Below are positions 16,907 to 24,055 of a stretch of 26,162 nucleotides of DNA, piece after piece; the stretch's first letter is position 1; the number at the start of each line of letters is the position of its first letter. The DNA comes from Prosthecobacter debontii. GTDB taxonomy: Bacteria > Verrucomicrobiota > Verrucomicrobiia > Verrucomicrobiales > Akkermansiaceae. A model generated the notes under the pieces. It was not told where the DNA came from and did not search any database. It saw only the letters and a list, made by a program, of their open reading frames with translations. The position numbers were made by a program, and so were the translations under genes. The stretch is from the NCBI GenBank assembly GCA_945883455.1, contig CAMCXJ010000008.1, positions 1-26,162 of the forward strand, in the 5' to 3' direction.

Positions 16907-17027
16907 GATCAGAAATTTTTAACCACAACCGAGCGAAGCGAGATGGACAGGCACAAAGACTACCCACTCCCCTGTCAAATGGACACGGATGAACACGGAT
17001 GGAGAGCCGCGCTGCGCTGCTACGTGA

Positions 17028-17077
17028 GTGGGGACAGGATGTCCCCACGACGGACTGGGACTGCAAGTCCCAGCCAC
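17028..17077 (+). repeat. REP doublet abutting the GT9 start codon
   Basis: Hairpin 1 has stem GTGGGGACA / TGTCCCCAC with a GGA loop (17028-17048). The spacer is GACGGA and hairpin 2 has stem CTGGGACT / AGTCCCAG with loop GCA (17055-17073), then CCAC. It ends 2 bp before the ATG at 17080, so the normal ribosome-binding region of the GT9 gene is made of REP sequence. Confidence 0.85.
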
Positions 17078-17079
17078 CG

Positions 17080-18036
17080 ATGAGCGCGGGGAAAGGTATG
17101 CTGCTCGGCTTGCCGGAGCGTTGGGATGAGGCGTGTTTCGCCGTGCCAGCGGTTCGTGCGCTGGAGAATTCGGGTTTGCTTGGCGGGTTGGTGTTGCGGG
17201 AGGAGCAGTCGGATTTTTGGAGGACGGTGAGCGGGCTGCCGCAGATTATCTTTTCGGAAAAGACCGGGGCGGGGAAGCTCGCCGGGGAGCTGCGGGAAAA
17301 ATGGGAAGCTTGTTTGGTTTGGGAGGACGGGATCGCGGCGAAGGCCTTTGCAAAAGCGAAGATCGCGAAGCGGCTAGGGCCAGAGAAGATGGTGCCGGGG
17401 AAGCTGCTGACGCATCCGCTGGATGTGGCGGAGGGTGCAACGGAGCACCGGGTGCAGCTTTATCTGCAAACATGCGAGCGGGTCGGCGTGGCGGTGGATA
17501 GGCCGGAGTTTTTCGCGCCCGCCGATCTCGATATCACGCCGGAGCGCGGGACAGTGCTGCTATGCCCGGATTCGGATTTCGGCGTGAGCCATGAGTGGAT
17601 TTTGGATCGCTGGCAGGAAGTCGGTGAGGCACTGCACGCGGAAGGGCGGCGGGTCACGGTGGTGGGCGTGAACGGCGGGCGGGGGTTAGGGAAAATCTTG
17701 GCGGAGAAGCTGGGTGGAGAGACGCAAGTTATCCAAATCGCACCTTTCGCAGGCGCGCTGCCTTTGCTGGCTCGATATGAAATTACTGTGGCGGCCGATG
17801 GCTCGCTCCCGCACCTCGCCGCGCACGCCGGATCGCGATGTGTCACGCTTTTCGGTCCCAACGATGCGGTATGGAAGCGCCCGCTCGGGAAGCGGCACAA
17901 GGTGGTGAAGCGGCATGTGGAATGTGCGCCGTGTCTTTCGGCGAAATGTTTGCTCGATGGCAGGTGCCAGAGGGAACTGGAGGTGGCGCGGGTGCTGGCG
18001 GCGATATCGCACTGCAAGGGTCTTGCATGCAGGTAG
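17080..18036 (+). CDS. GT9 heptosyltransferase-like glycosyltransferase
   Basis: 318 residues from ATG 17080 (MSAGKGMLLGLPERWDEACF). Family features of glycosyltransferase 9 (ADP-heptose:LPS heptosyltransferases): the N-terminal GDAxxAxPAxRAL-like DEACFAVPAVRALE, the central VLLCPDSDFGVSHEWILDRW, and the donor-binding end TVAADGSLPHLAAHAGSRCV, LFGPNDAVWKRPLGKRHKV and CAPCLSAKCLLDGRCQREL. These enzymes build LPS core on the inner membrane's cytoplasmic face; specificity cannot be told. Oddities: the leader is a REP doublet, through which the frame stays open back to ATG 16999. The tail KGLACR-stop overlaps the first arm of a fold-back element that provides the TAG stop. Expression may therefore have been remodelled by repeats. 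Confidence 0.75.
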   Translation: MSAGKGMLLGLPERWDEACFAVPAVRALENSGLLGGLVLREEQSDFWRTVSGLPQIIFSEKTGAGKLAGELREKWEACLVWEDGIAAKAFAKAKIAKRLGPEKMVPGKLLTHPLDVAEGATEHRVQLYLQTCERVGVAVDRPEFFAPADLDITPERGTVLLCPDSDFGVSHEWILDRWQEVGEALHAEGRRVTVVGVNGGRGLGKILAEKLGGETQVIQIAPFAGALPLLARYEITVAADGSLPHLAAHAGSRCVTLFGPNDAVWKRPLGKRHKVVKRHVECAPCLSAKCLLDGRCQRELEVARVLAAISHCKGLACR

Positions 18037-18203
18037 GGCTGATCCGGCTCGGTCGGCCCTGATCAAAACACGGAGGAGGCGTAACCCCCGTAATGGAAGT
18101 GAAACCGCGGTGAGTCGGTCATTTGCTTCGGGATTTCACTCCCGCCAGAGGCAGCTGGCCGTTAGATTTTGGAAGTGGGCCGACCGGGCCGGATCCGCCC
18201 TAC
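18033..18203. repeat. Fold-back element with 27 bp inverted arms
   Basis: Arms GTAGGGCTGATCCGGCTCGG and TCGGCCC (18033-18059) match the complement of 18177-18203 at 25 of 27 positions. An inner AGTGAAA / TTTCACT pair adds a second stem. The roughly 171 bp element looks like a MITE or a large REP pair. Its first arm contains the TAG stop codon of the GT9 gene and its second arm lies close to the stop of the minus-strand TauE/SafE gene (18230), so it can also act as a convergent terminator. No ORF inside. Confidence 0.75.
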
Positions 18204-18229
18204 CGGATGAAAAACAATCGCGACCCCAC

Positions 18230-18592
18230 TCACCCCTTGAACAGCATCCTCGCGCCCATCAAAACGAGGACGACGCCGAAGGTTCGGGTGAGGGTTTGAT
18301 TGGAAAGGGAGCGCATGAGGTCGCTGCCGAACCATGCGGTGAGGGCAGAGGCGAGGCCGACGGCGGCGACGATTTTCCAATCGATCAGATTGCCCGCGCG
18401 GGCATTGTTGGCGGTGGCGGCTAGGGCGGTGATGATGACAACCGCCAGCGAGGTCGCTACGGCTTCTTTCTGCCCGAAGCCAAGCAGAGCAACGAAGGCA
18501 GGCACCATGACGATGCCGCCGCCGACACCGCAAAGTGCTCCGAGAAGCCCGGCGACGAGGCCGATGGCGATGGCAATCAGGATGAGTTTCAC
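18230..18592 (-). CDS. Half-size TauE/SafE family membrane protein
   Basis: 120 residues, GTG start. Hydrophobic, about four membrane helices: LILIAIAIGLVAGLLGALCG, IVMVPAFVALLGFGQ, AVATSLAVVIITALAATANN, AAVGLASALTAWFG, TFGVVLVLMGARMLF. The GLVAGLLGALCGVGGGIVMV and GQKEAVATSLAVVI stretches are TauE/SafE (sulfite or anion exporter) hallmarks. Full-length relatives have about 240-270 residues in two homologous halves, so this is one half and may function as a dimer; complete short members do exist. Substrate unknown. Downstream lies the fold-back element; upstream the NhaC gene is divergent. Confidence 0.8.
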   Translation of the reverse strand: MKLILIAIAIGLVAGLLGALCGVGGGIVMVPAFVALLGFGQKEAVATSLAVVIITALAATANNARAGNLIDWKIVAAVGLASALTAWFGSDLMRSLSNQTLTRTFGVVLVLMGARMLFKG

Positions 18593-18677
18593 GAACGGAG
18601 AGGAAACGTTCCGGGGCGAGAATTCAACCGCGAAGAATTTGGGTTGCGATTCCCGCTAGCGTAGGAGGAGGAAAGCG

Positions 18678-20276
18678 GTGATTCTCCGAGCAGTTAAAAA
18701 AATGAAGAAGGTCGCCATCTCTGTTGTCCTGCTGGGTTTGAGTCTCGCGTTGCCGATGTTTACACCGCCCGCCGCGCTGATGGCGCTGTGGCCGGCGGTT
18801 TGCGCGATTTTATTAATTATTCTGACGAAGCAGGCGGCGCTGGGGCTCGCGGGTGGGTTGGTGGCGGGGGCTTTGCTGATACATCATGGCGATCCGGCGG
18901 GGGCGCTGCGGGCGGTGTTTGCGGATTACCTTTTCCCCGCGCTTGATGGATCGTGGCATGTGGGAGCCATCGTTTTCACCCTAATCCTCGGTGCCTATGC
19001 CGGGTTACTCGAAAAATCGGGTGGGTTCGAGTCGCTTCTGACCCGTCTTGTGGCGGAGACGCAAGATCCAAAGCGGCGCTTTCTCGGCGGAGTGTATATC
19101 ATCGGGTTACTGTGCTTTTTCGACGGCCTAGCCAACAGCCTGCTCGTGGGGCGCATCGCCCGCCCTCTAGCTGACAAGACGGGAGTTTCGCGGGAAAGGC
19201 TGGCGTGGGTAGTGGATTCCACGTCCTCGCCGGTGGCCTGCGTGGCGTTCGTTTCGACCTGGATCGCGACGCAACTCAGCCTGATAGGCGACGGACTGAA
19301 AGACGCGCCGTTCGCGGTGGAGCCGTATTCGCTGTTTTTTCAATCGATCCCCGCGAACCCGTATTGCCTGCTCACGCTGCTTCTGGTGCCGCTGGCGATT
19401 TTCCTGAACTACCAGCCACGCGCGATGAGCCGGTATCTGCCGAGGGAACCGGAGGACGATGATGGCATAAGCGGAAACGCGACCGCACCGGTGAGAGTGA
19501 TCCTCCCGCTCGTGGCACTGGTGGTGGGGATTTTCGCGGCCTTTCCACTGCTCTCCGATCCGATCCCGGATGTGCTTTCCGTGGCCGGATGGCAAAATGC
19601 GTTCGGCGGCGATGCAGGGCCGTATGCGCTGGTCGCGGGGAGCCTGCTCGGACTTGCGGTGGCGTGGGGGATGTATCCGAAAGGGCGGAGCGTTGCTGCC
19701 AACGAGGCCGCGTATCATGGGGCGGCCAGCCTGTTGCCCACGCTAGTCATCTTGGTGTTCGCATGGGCCTTGGGAAATGTGTTTACGGATCTCGGTGCGG
19801 GGGAGCAGTTGGCGAAACTGCTTTCGACCGGTTTCCGCGTGGAATGGCTGCCGCTGGCCGTGTTCGTGGCGGGCTTGCTGATGTCTTTCACGACCGGCTC
19901 CTCCTGGGGCACGATGGGCCTGCTGATGCCACTGGCACTGCCAGCGACCTTGGCGGCGGCGGCCTCGGCGGGGATGCCGGTCGGGGAAATAATTCCTCTG
20001 ACTGCGGCGGTGATCGGGGCGGTCTTCGGAGGCGCGACGTTCGGGGATCATTGCAGCCCGTTTTCCGACACCACCATTGTCAGCGCGATCGCATCCGGCT
20101 GCGGGACGACGGCGCATGTCCATTCGCAACTTCCACTCGCAGGATTGGCGGCGGTTTTCGCGGCGCTTTCCTACTCGCTGATGGCGGGCGGTCTGGCGGC
20201 GGTTTTCGCGACGTTGATCGCGGCAGTGGGGATGTGTGTAGTGGTGAAGGTTTTGGCGTCGCGCTCGAACCAGTAA
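18678..20276 (+). CDS. NhaC-type Na+/H+ antiporter
   Basis: 532 residues, about 12 membrane helices. GTG start chosen because TAGGAGGAGG (18662-18671) lies at ideal distance before it; the internal ATG (18702, MKKVAISVV) has no such site. NhaC family features: HVGAIVFTLILGAYAGLLEK, FFDGLANSLLVGRIARPLAD, DSTSSPVACVAFVSTWIATQ, FTTGSSWGTMGLLMPLALPA and GDHCSPFSDTTIVSAIASGC (about residues 456-475). These antiporters exchange Na+ for H+; some NhaC-superfamily proteins exchange organic substrates such as malate/lactate or tetracycline-like compounds, so the ion is inferred. Only the REP doublet separates its stop from the convergent TraB gene. Confidence 0.88.
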   Translation: MILRAVKKMKKVAISVVLLGLSLALPMFTPPAALMALWPAVCAILLIILTKQAALGLAGGLVAGALLIHHGDPAGALRAVFADYLFPALDGSWHVGAIVFTLILGAYAGLLEKSGGFESLLTRLVAETQDPKRRFLGGVYIIGLLCFFDGLANSLLVGRIARPLADKTGVSRERLAWVVDSTSSPVACVAFVSTWIATQLSLIGDGLKDAPFAVEPYSLFFQSIPANPYCLLTLLLVPLAIFLNYQPRAMSRYLPREPEDDDGISGNATAPVRVILPLVALVVGIFAAFPLLSDPIPDVLSVAGWQNAFGGDAGPYALVAGSLLGLAVAWGMYPKGRSVAANEAAYHGAASLLPTLVILVFAWALGNVFTDLGAGEQLAKLLSTGFRVEWLPLAVFVAGLLMSFTTGSSWGTMGLLMPLALPATLAAAASAGMPVGEIIPLTAAVIGAVFGGATFGDHCSPFSDTTIVSAIASGCGTTAHVHSQLPLAGLAAVFAALSYSLMAGGLAAVFATLIAAVGMCVVVKVLASRSNQ

Positions 20277-20283
20277 CGGAAAT

Positions 20284-20333
20284 GTGGGGACTACAAGTCC
20301 CCACGACGGACTGGGACTACAAGTCCCAGCCAC
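20284..20333 (+). repeat. REP doublet between convergent stop codons
   Basis: Most regular copy: stem GTGGGGACT / AGTCCCCAC, loop ACA (20284-20304), spacer GACGGA, stem CTGGGACT / AGTCCCAG with loop ACA (20311-20329), then CCAC. It begins 7 bp after the antiporter stop and ends 4 bp before the TraB-family stop. It fills the whole gap and is likely to act as an mRNA 3' hairpin for both. Confidence 0.9.
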
Positions 20334-20337
20334 GATT

Positions 20338-21183
20338 CTACTGCTTCGCGACCCTCCATGCGGTGGCCCATTTTTGGGATACGCGGGTGAAGCCTTTCTC
20401 CATCAGCCGCCGCTCCATGTCAGGGAAATGGGCGGCACCGTAGAAGATGCCGAGCTTCTTTTTCCCGGCCGCGATTTCTCGGTTGAGCACCTCGATGCAA
20501 CGGGCGTTGCGGTCGCCGATGATCACGTTCTCGCCGTCGAGGGAGTCGAGCTGCTTATCGGCGTCCGCCATCGAGTGCATGAGCTCCATCTTAACTAGTT
20601 CCGGCTTTCCACCGAGCATGCCTCGCATGAGGTTGATGCTGTTCGGCTCACGGGCGGGCCTCTCGGCAGTGAGCGCGGACTGGATCATGAAACCGAGCAG
20701 CGACTCGCCACGCTCCTTCTGCAAGGCATCGAATTCCTTCATCGTGAGATCTGCATGAACGAAATTCTCCGCCGTGTAGTCGATCACCGCGCCCTGCCCG
20801 CTGAGTCCTAGAGATTTCTCCATGGTTTCATAAACGGTGAGCAAGGCGGCCAGCTTGTTTTCCGCCGGTTCTTGTTCCGGCTCTGGCTCTTTCTCTCCTC
20901 CGCCCAGTTTTTCTCCGCCCACCATCTCGAAAAGCAGCGCGTCGTAGCCCTCGAAGCTCTTGTTGAGAAATTCGTAGTAGCGCTTGTCAGCGATGTGGAT
21001 TGCGCCGATCAGATCGACGCGCACCCCGTCCTTTTCATATCCGAAATAGGCGGTCTGCAGGCGCGTGGCTTGGTCGTCCTCACGGATGCGGATGAAATCC
21101 CCGGCGAGACTGCTCTCGCCCGTAGCGACCAGCATCCCTGCGATAAGGGCCATCTCGCGAGCCCACCTTAGCCTAATTTTCAT
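20338..21183 (-). CDS. Secreted TraB/GumN family protein
   Basis: 281 residues from ATG 21183; the frame goes on upstream, but the chosen start heads a signal peptide (MKIRLRWAREMALIAGMLVA, then TGESSLAG). TraB/GumN features: VRVDLIGAIHIADKRYYEFL with the conserved GAIH..D, LNKSFEGYDALLFEMVGG, and the late GDRNARCIEVLNREIAAGKK and FYGAAHFPDMERRLMEKGF (GAAH motif). The fold is related to the EreA/haloprotease metal-binding group, suggesting a metal-dependent hydrolase, but the role is unknown. A charged insert EKEPEPEQEPAENK sits near residue 105. Divergent from ispG, whose start lies 67 bp away, so promoters must overlap. Confidence 0.82.
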   Translation of the reverse strand: MKIRLRWAREMALIAGMLVATGESSLAGDFIRIREDDQATRLQTAYFGYEKDGVRVDLIGAIHIADKRYYEFLNKSFEGYDALLFEMVGGEKLGGGEKEPEPEQEPAENKLAALLTVYETMEKSLGLSGQGAVIDYTAENFVHADLTMKEFDALQKERGESLLGFMIQSALTAERPAREPNSINLMRGMLGGKPELVKMELMHSMADADKQLDSLDGENVIIGDRNARCIEVLNREIAAGKKKLGIFYGAAHFPDMERRLMEKGFTRVSQKWATAWRVAKQ

Positions 21184-21250
21184 GGCCGCAGCATCGCACC
21201 GCATCCCGCCATTGCCCACGGTAAATTTCATGCCTAGGCTGTGGCTGCCC

Positions 21251-23770
21251 ATGAGCGAACACCCCGCCCTCTCATACTGCCCCGATCTCCTCCGATTTTC
21301 CCGTAGGCTGACGCGTGAAGTGATGGTCGGAAATGTCGGAGTCGGCGGGAAAAACCCTATCCGCGTGCAGTCGATGATCACCTCCGACACCCGCGATACG
21401 CCGGCCTGCGTCCGCGAGGTGCTAGATCTGGCGGAGGCGGGTTGTGAGATCGTGCGGATTACGGCACAGACGAAAGTTTATGCCGCCAACCTTGAGAACA
21501 TCGCCCGCGAAGCACGCGCCGCCGGTTGCAAGGTGCCGCTGGTCGCCGACATCCATTTCAAACCCGACGCTGCCATGGAGGCCGCGAAATGGGTGGAGAA
21601 AATCCGCGTGAACCCCGGCAACTATGCCGACAAGAAGAAATTCGAGATCCGCGAATACTCTGACGACCAATACGAGGCGGAGTTGGAAAGGATACGCGAG
21701 CAGTTCACACCGCTCGTCCTGCTTTGCAAGGATCTCGGCCGCGCGATGCGGATCGGCACGAACCACGGCTCCCTTTCCGACCGGATCATGAACCGCTACG
21801 GCGATTCCCCACTCGGCATGTGCGAGAGCGCGCTGGAGTTCGCCCGCATCGCCCGCGACAACGGCTACCATAATTTCGTGTTCTCGATGAAAGCCTCGAA
21901 CCCGAAGGTCATGATCGAGGCCTACCGCCTGCTCGTCGCCCGCCTCGATGCCGAGGGCGCGGACTGGAATTATCCCATCCACCTCGGCGTCACCGAAGCC
22001 GGCGACGGCGAGGACGGCCGCATCAAATCCGCCATCGGCATCGGATCGCTGCTTGCCGACGGCATTGGCGACACGGTGCGCGTATCCCTCACCGAGGACG
22101 CGATCCATGAAATTCCCGTGGCGAGAGCCATGGTCGAGCTGCAAAGCCGCGATAGTGGCTGGGACTTGCAGTCCCAGTCCGTCGTCGGGACATCCTGTCC
22201 CGACATCCATCAGTTGGCTCAATCGATCCGCCCCGACTGGTCAAAGCTCGAAATAAAAACCTCCACCCAGCTTCCTCACTGGAGAATCCCCGGCGCGACC
22301 TACGCCGTAACCTTCCGCACCAAAGACTCGCTTCCCTACAGGGTTATCGAGGATTACAAAGCCAAGCGGCAGATCCTAACAGAGCGCATCGCCATAGCGC
22401 TGAAGTCCGCTGGCTCCCGCGACGCCACTCCAGAGCTGATGCCGCTGCGAGCGGAACTCCAGTCACTCACAGAAACGATCATCGAACCCGCGCTGCATGC
22501 TGCGGCCGGGCCGCAACCGCTTTCCGATCCACGCCTCGCTGAAATCGTTTGCAACGCCCTGAAATTTTTCGACGGACAACGATACGATCTGCTCGCCTGG
22601 TCGGTGATGCCGAACCATGTGCACGTTCTGCTCACACCGCATCATGGGCATGAGCTAGAGAGGATTCTCCAATCTTGGAAAACGCACACAGCGAAGGAGG
22701 CGAATCTCATCCTTGGGAAATCGGGGACGTTTTGGCAGGAGGAGTATTTCGACCATATTGTTAGGGATGGGGGGGATTTGAAACATCAGGTGCGTTATAT
22801 TTTGCGGAACCCGGAGAAAGGAAATGCTTCCGGGGAATGGACGGGGAGTGTTTTTGTGGGGACTACAAGTCCCCACGACGGACTGGGACTGCAAGTCCCA
22901 GCCACGGGACTTGCAGTCCCACCCACCTACGACCCCTTCTCCTACGAGAGACGTAGTAGTTCCCCTCTCACCGTCATGGGTCACGAGCTGGGCGGGGACA
23001 AGCCGCTGCGGGTCTTCACCACGCAGGAGCGCTGGAACGCCATCGCCCACAAGATCGCGGGTATGGGCGACTACAAGCCGGAAATCATTTTCGAGAAATC
23101 CGGGGTGCTGGAAATCGATCCGCGCGATGACGCGGCCATTTCCGAACTCAACGCAAACACCGAGCCTCAGCTCATCACCGTGGCGGACGGCCTGCCGATG
23201 GAAACCATCCATGCCTTCCGTATGCTGGCTTTCAAGGCGGATCCCCGGCATCCCATCCTGCTAAAGGACACGCTCCATCCGCCGACTGGTGAAACCGATT
23301 TCCTCCACGCCCTGCTGGTAGCCTCGCGGAACGTCGGCTCGCTGCTCTGCGATGGCATCGGCGATGCAGTGATTGTCCGCGGCGAGACCGCGCCCGGCCA
23401 ATCCCTGCGCCTCGCCTACAACATCCTGCAGGCCGCCGGGGCGCGCATTTTCAAGACCGATTACGTCGCCTGCCCCTCCTGCGGGCGGACGCTTTTCAAC
23501 TTGCAATCCACCACCCAGAAAATCCGCGCGGCGACCGGCCACCTCAAGGGCGTGCGCATTGCGGTGATGGGCTGCATCGTCAACGGTCCGGGGGAAATGG
23601 CCGACGCGGATTTCGGCTACGTCGGCGGCGCACCGGGCAAAATCAATCTCTATGTCGGCAAGACCGCCGTGAAATTTAACATCCCCGAGGCCGAGGCCGT
23701 CGAGCGCCTGATCGACCTGATCAAGGAGCACGAAAAGTGGATCGAAGCCCCGGAAACCGCCACCGCCTGA
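21251..23770 (+). CDS. ispG: Long-form IspG carrying an in-frame RAYT insertion
   Basis: IspG (GcpE), 4-hydroxy-3-methylbut-2-en-1-yl diphosphate synthase of the MEP isoprenoid pathway, a cytosolic 4Fe-4S enzyme. Residues 1-301 form the TIM barrel (VMVGNVGVGGKNPIRVQSMI, VPLVADIHFKPDAA, IRVNPGNY, FSMKASNPKVMIEAYRLL, LGVTEAGDGEDGRIKSAIGI). Residues 559-839 hold the extra domain of the long form (YDPFSYERR..., found in Chlamydia, plants and Bacteroidetes) and the Fe-S domain with Cys741, Cys744, Cys775 and Glu782 of NGPGE. Between them, residues 302-558 encode a RAYT transposase and two REP doublets in the same frame without a stop. Without it the protein would have about 580 residues, near the usual 600. 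Start is ATG before SEHPALSYC. clpS follows after 3 bp. Confidence 0.93.
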   Translation: MSEHPALSYCPDLLRFSRRLTREVMVGNVGVGGKNPIRVQSMITSDTRDTPACVREVLDLAEAGCEIVRITAQTKVYAANLENIAREARAAGCKVPLVADIHFKPDAAMEAAKWVEKIRVNPGNYADKKKFEIREYSDDQYEAELERIREQFTPLVLLCKDLGRAMRIGTNHGSLSDRIMNRYGDSPLGMCESALEFARIARDNGYHNFVFSMKASNPKVMIEAYRLLVARLDAEGADWNYPIHLGVTEAGDGEDGRIKSAIGIGSLLADGIGDTVRVSLTEDAIHEIPVARAMVELQSRDSGWDLQSQSVVGTSCPDIHQLAQSIRPDWSKLEIKTSTQLPHWRIPGATYAVTFRTKDSLPYRVIEDYKAKRQILTERIAIALKSAGSRDATPELMPLRAELQSLTETIIEPALHAAAGPQPLSDPRLAEIVCNALKFFDGQRYDLLAWSVMPNHVHVLLTPHHGHELERILQSWKTHTAKEANLILGKSGTFWQEEYFDHIVRDGGDLKHQVRYILRNPEKGNASGEWTGSVFVGTTSPHDGLGLQVPATGLAVPPTYDPFSYERRSSSPLTVMGHELGGDKPLRVFTTQERWNAIAHKIAGMGDYKPEIIFEKSGVLEIDPRDDAAISELNANTEPQLITVADGLPMETIHAFRMLAFKADPRHPILLKDTLHPPTGETDFLHALLVASRNVGSLLCDGIGDAVIVRGETAPGQSLRLAYNILQAAGARIFKTDYVACPSCGRTLFNLQSTTQKIRAATGHLKGVRIAVMGCIVNGPGEMADADFGYVGGAPGKINLYVGKTAVKFNIPEAEAVERLIDLIKEHEKWIEAPETATA
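22155..22204 (-). repeat. REP doublet, left flank of the RAYT
   Basis: Inverted relative to the other copies: hairpin CTGGGACT / AGTCCCAG with loop TGC, spacer TCCGTC, hairpin GTCGGGACA / TGTCCCGAC with loop TCC, so its first hairpin is closest to the GT9 copy. Translated as SGWDLQSQSVVGTSCPD in the IspG frame. Confidence 0.9.
22856..22920 (+). repeat. REP doublet plus third hairpin, right flank of the RAYT
   Basis: Doublet 22856-22905 (stems GTGGGGACT / AGTCCCCAC and CTGGGACT / AGTCCCAG, spacer GACGGA), followed immediately by a third palindrome GGGACT-TGC-AGTCCC (22906-22920). Together with the left flank it brackets the transposase in inverted orientation. Translated as VGTTSPHDGLGLQVPATG. 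Confidence 0.9.
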
Positions 23771-23773
23771 GCC

Positions 23774-24055
23774 ATGCCGGACACCACCACGCTCACGGAA
23801 ACGAAAACCAGCGTTTCCCCCCAGACGCCCTGGAACGTCATCGTCCACGACGATCCCGTGAACCTGATGGGCTACGTCACCTACGTGCTGATGAAAATTT
23901 TCGGCTACAATGAGAACTTCGCCACCCATCTGATGCTACAAGTCCACCAGCAGGGGCTTTCGATTGTCTGGTCCGGCGAGTTGGAGAAGGCGGAGTTCTA
24001 CGTCCAACAGCTCCAGTTCCACCAACTCAAAACCTCCCTCGAACAAGCCGAATGA
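23774..24055 (+). CDS. clpS: ClpS protease adaptor
   Basis: 93 residues, normal size. The ClpS fold is recognised from PWNVIVHDDPVNLMGYVTYV, LMKIFGYNENFATHLMLQVH and QQGLSIVWSGELEKAEFYVQ. ClpS binds the N-terminal domain of ClpA/ClpC and delivers N-degron substrates; the acidic pair DD and the M/T/H positions around the pocket are present. The sequence is closest in look to the actinobacterial type (HDDPVNLM). An unstructured Thr-rich tail precedes the fold, as is usual. Starts 3 bp after the ispG stop and its stop overlaps the next ATG (ATGA), so the three genes form a tight operon. Confidence 0.9.
   Translation: MPDTTTLTETKTSVSPQTPWNVIVHDDPVNLMGYVTYVLMKIFGYNENFATHLMLQVHQQGLSIVWSGELEKAEFYVQQLQFHQLKTSLEQAE

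Larger units (their letters stand above)
22155..22925 (+). mobile_element. REP-RAYT element inserted in frame in ispG
   Basis: 771 bp, exactly 257 codons, between inverted REP doublets. The encoded RAYT has TQLPHWRIPGATYAVTFRTK, SLPYRVIEDYK, the HUH motif in MPNHVHVLL (His456, His458 of the chimera), FWQEEYFDHIVRD and VRYILRNPEK with the expected catalytic Tyr516. It is the short type, unlike the 11-12 kb copy. Its own ATG is missing: the only in-frame initiator before the first beta-strand is TTG 22214, without a Shine-Dalgarno, so it is probably translated only as part of IspG. All catalytic motifs are intact. The element boundaries are set at the palindrome ends; target duplications could not be identified. 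Confidence 0.88.

Noticed and set aside
21065..21250. 62-codon N-terminal extension of IspG
   Set aside because: It overlaps the divergent TraB/GumN gene's start in antisense and has no IspG similarity; the ATG at 21251 fits the family.
22354..22651. Minus-strand ORFs inside the RAYT
   Set aside because: Shadows of the transposase with no recognisable domain.
15859..22920. Repeated 50 bp units as a possible CRISPR array
   Set aside because: Spacing is irregular (kilobases), copies occur in both orientations, and each unit is a pair of hairpins; this is a REP pattern.
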